Origin: an uncultured Eubacteriales bacterium
GTDB taxonomy: Bacteria; Bacillota; Clostridia; Oscillospirales; UBA644
Length of the DNA stretch: 5,705 nt
Direction of reading: 5' to 3'
Assembly: GCA_934481505.1 (NCBI GenBank)
Contig: CAKSPP010000092.1
Coordinates: 1-5,705 of the forward strand
Shown in pieces: positions 5,704 through 5,705 of this stretch. A program made the translations under genes and the position numbers. The notes under the pieces were generated by a model, which did no database searches, was not told the DNA's origin, and saw nothing but the letters and a program-made list of their open reading frames with translations. The first letter of the stretch is position 1; the number at the start of each line of letters is the position of its first letter.

Positions 5704-5705
5704 GC

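Overview
The window looks like the chromosome of a Firmicute of class Clostridia, perhaps a gut-type Oscillospiraceae relative. The evidence is moderate-to-low GC, strong AGGAG/GAGGTG ribosome binding sites, some TTG starts, and protein types common in that class. This placement is inference; there is no rRNA or marker gene to settle it. Every gene reads leftward (minus strand).

Right part (about 1854-5705): a leftward gene string that looks like one operon. In transcription order it holds a single-pass membrane protein of unknown function (its 5' end lies beyond the right edge), a small two-helix membrane protein with a PH-like tail, a GT4 glycosyltransferase resembling EpsD-type exopolysaccharide enzymes, and a sodium-dependent NSS-family transporter. 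Gene junctions are 1-17 nt. The string ends in a strong intrinsic terminator at 1854-1894. No promoter for it lies in the window.

Left part (1-1850): an accessory module. A complete tyrosine recombinase (992-1828, all six catalytic residues present) sits 3 bp from one copy of a 23-bp perfect inverted repeat (966-988). The other copy is at 697-719. The 246 bp between them carry one near-consensus promoter, TTGACT-N17-TATAAT with an extended -10, which points rightward as sequenced. To the left, a gene starting at 665 and running off the edge encodes what I read as the N-terminal domain of an McrB-like (type IV, modification-dependent restriction) protein. It has a good ribosome binding site but no convincing fixed promoter.

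Best interpretation: a recombinase-controlled invertible promoter that switches an McrB-like defence gene on and off. As sequenced, the promoter faces away from the defence gene and into the 3' end of the recombinase gene (predicted OFF, with antisense transcription over the recombinase). Inverting the segment would place the promoter about 92 nt upstream of the defence gene start, facing it (predicted ON). The repeats, promoter and recombinase residues are read directly from the sequence. The switching behaviour and the restriction role are inferred.
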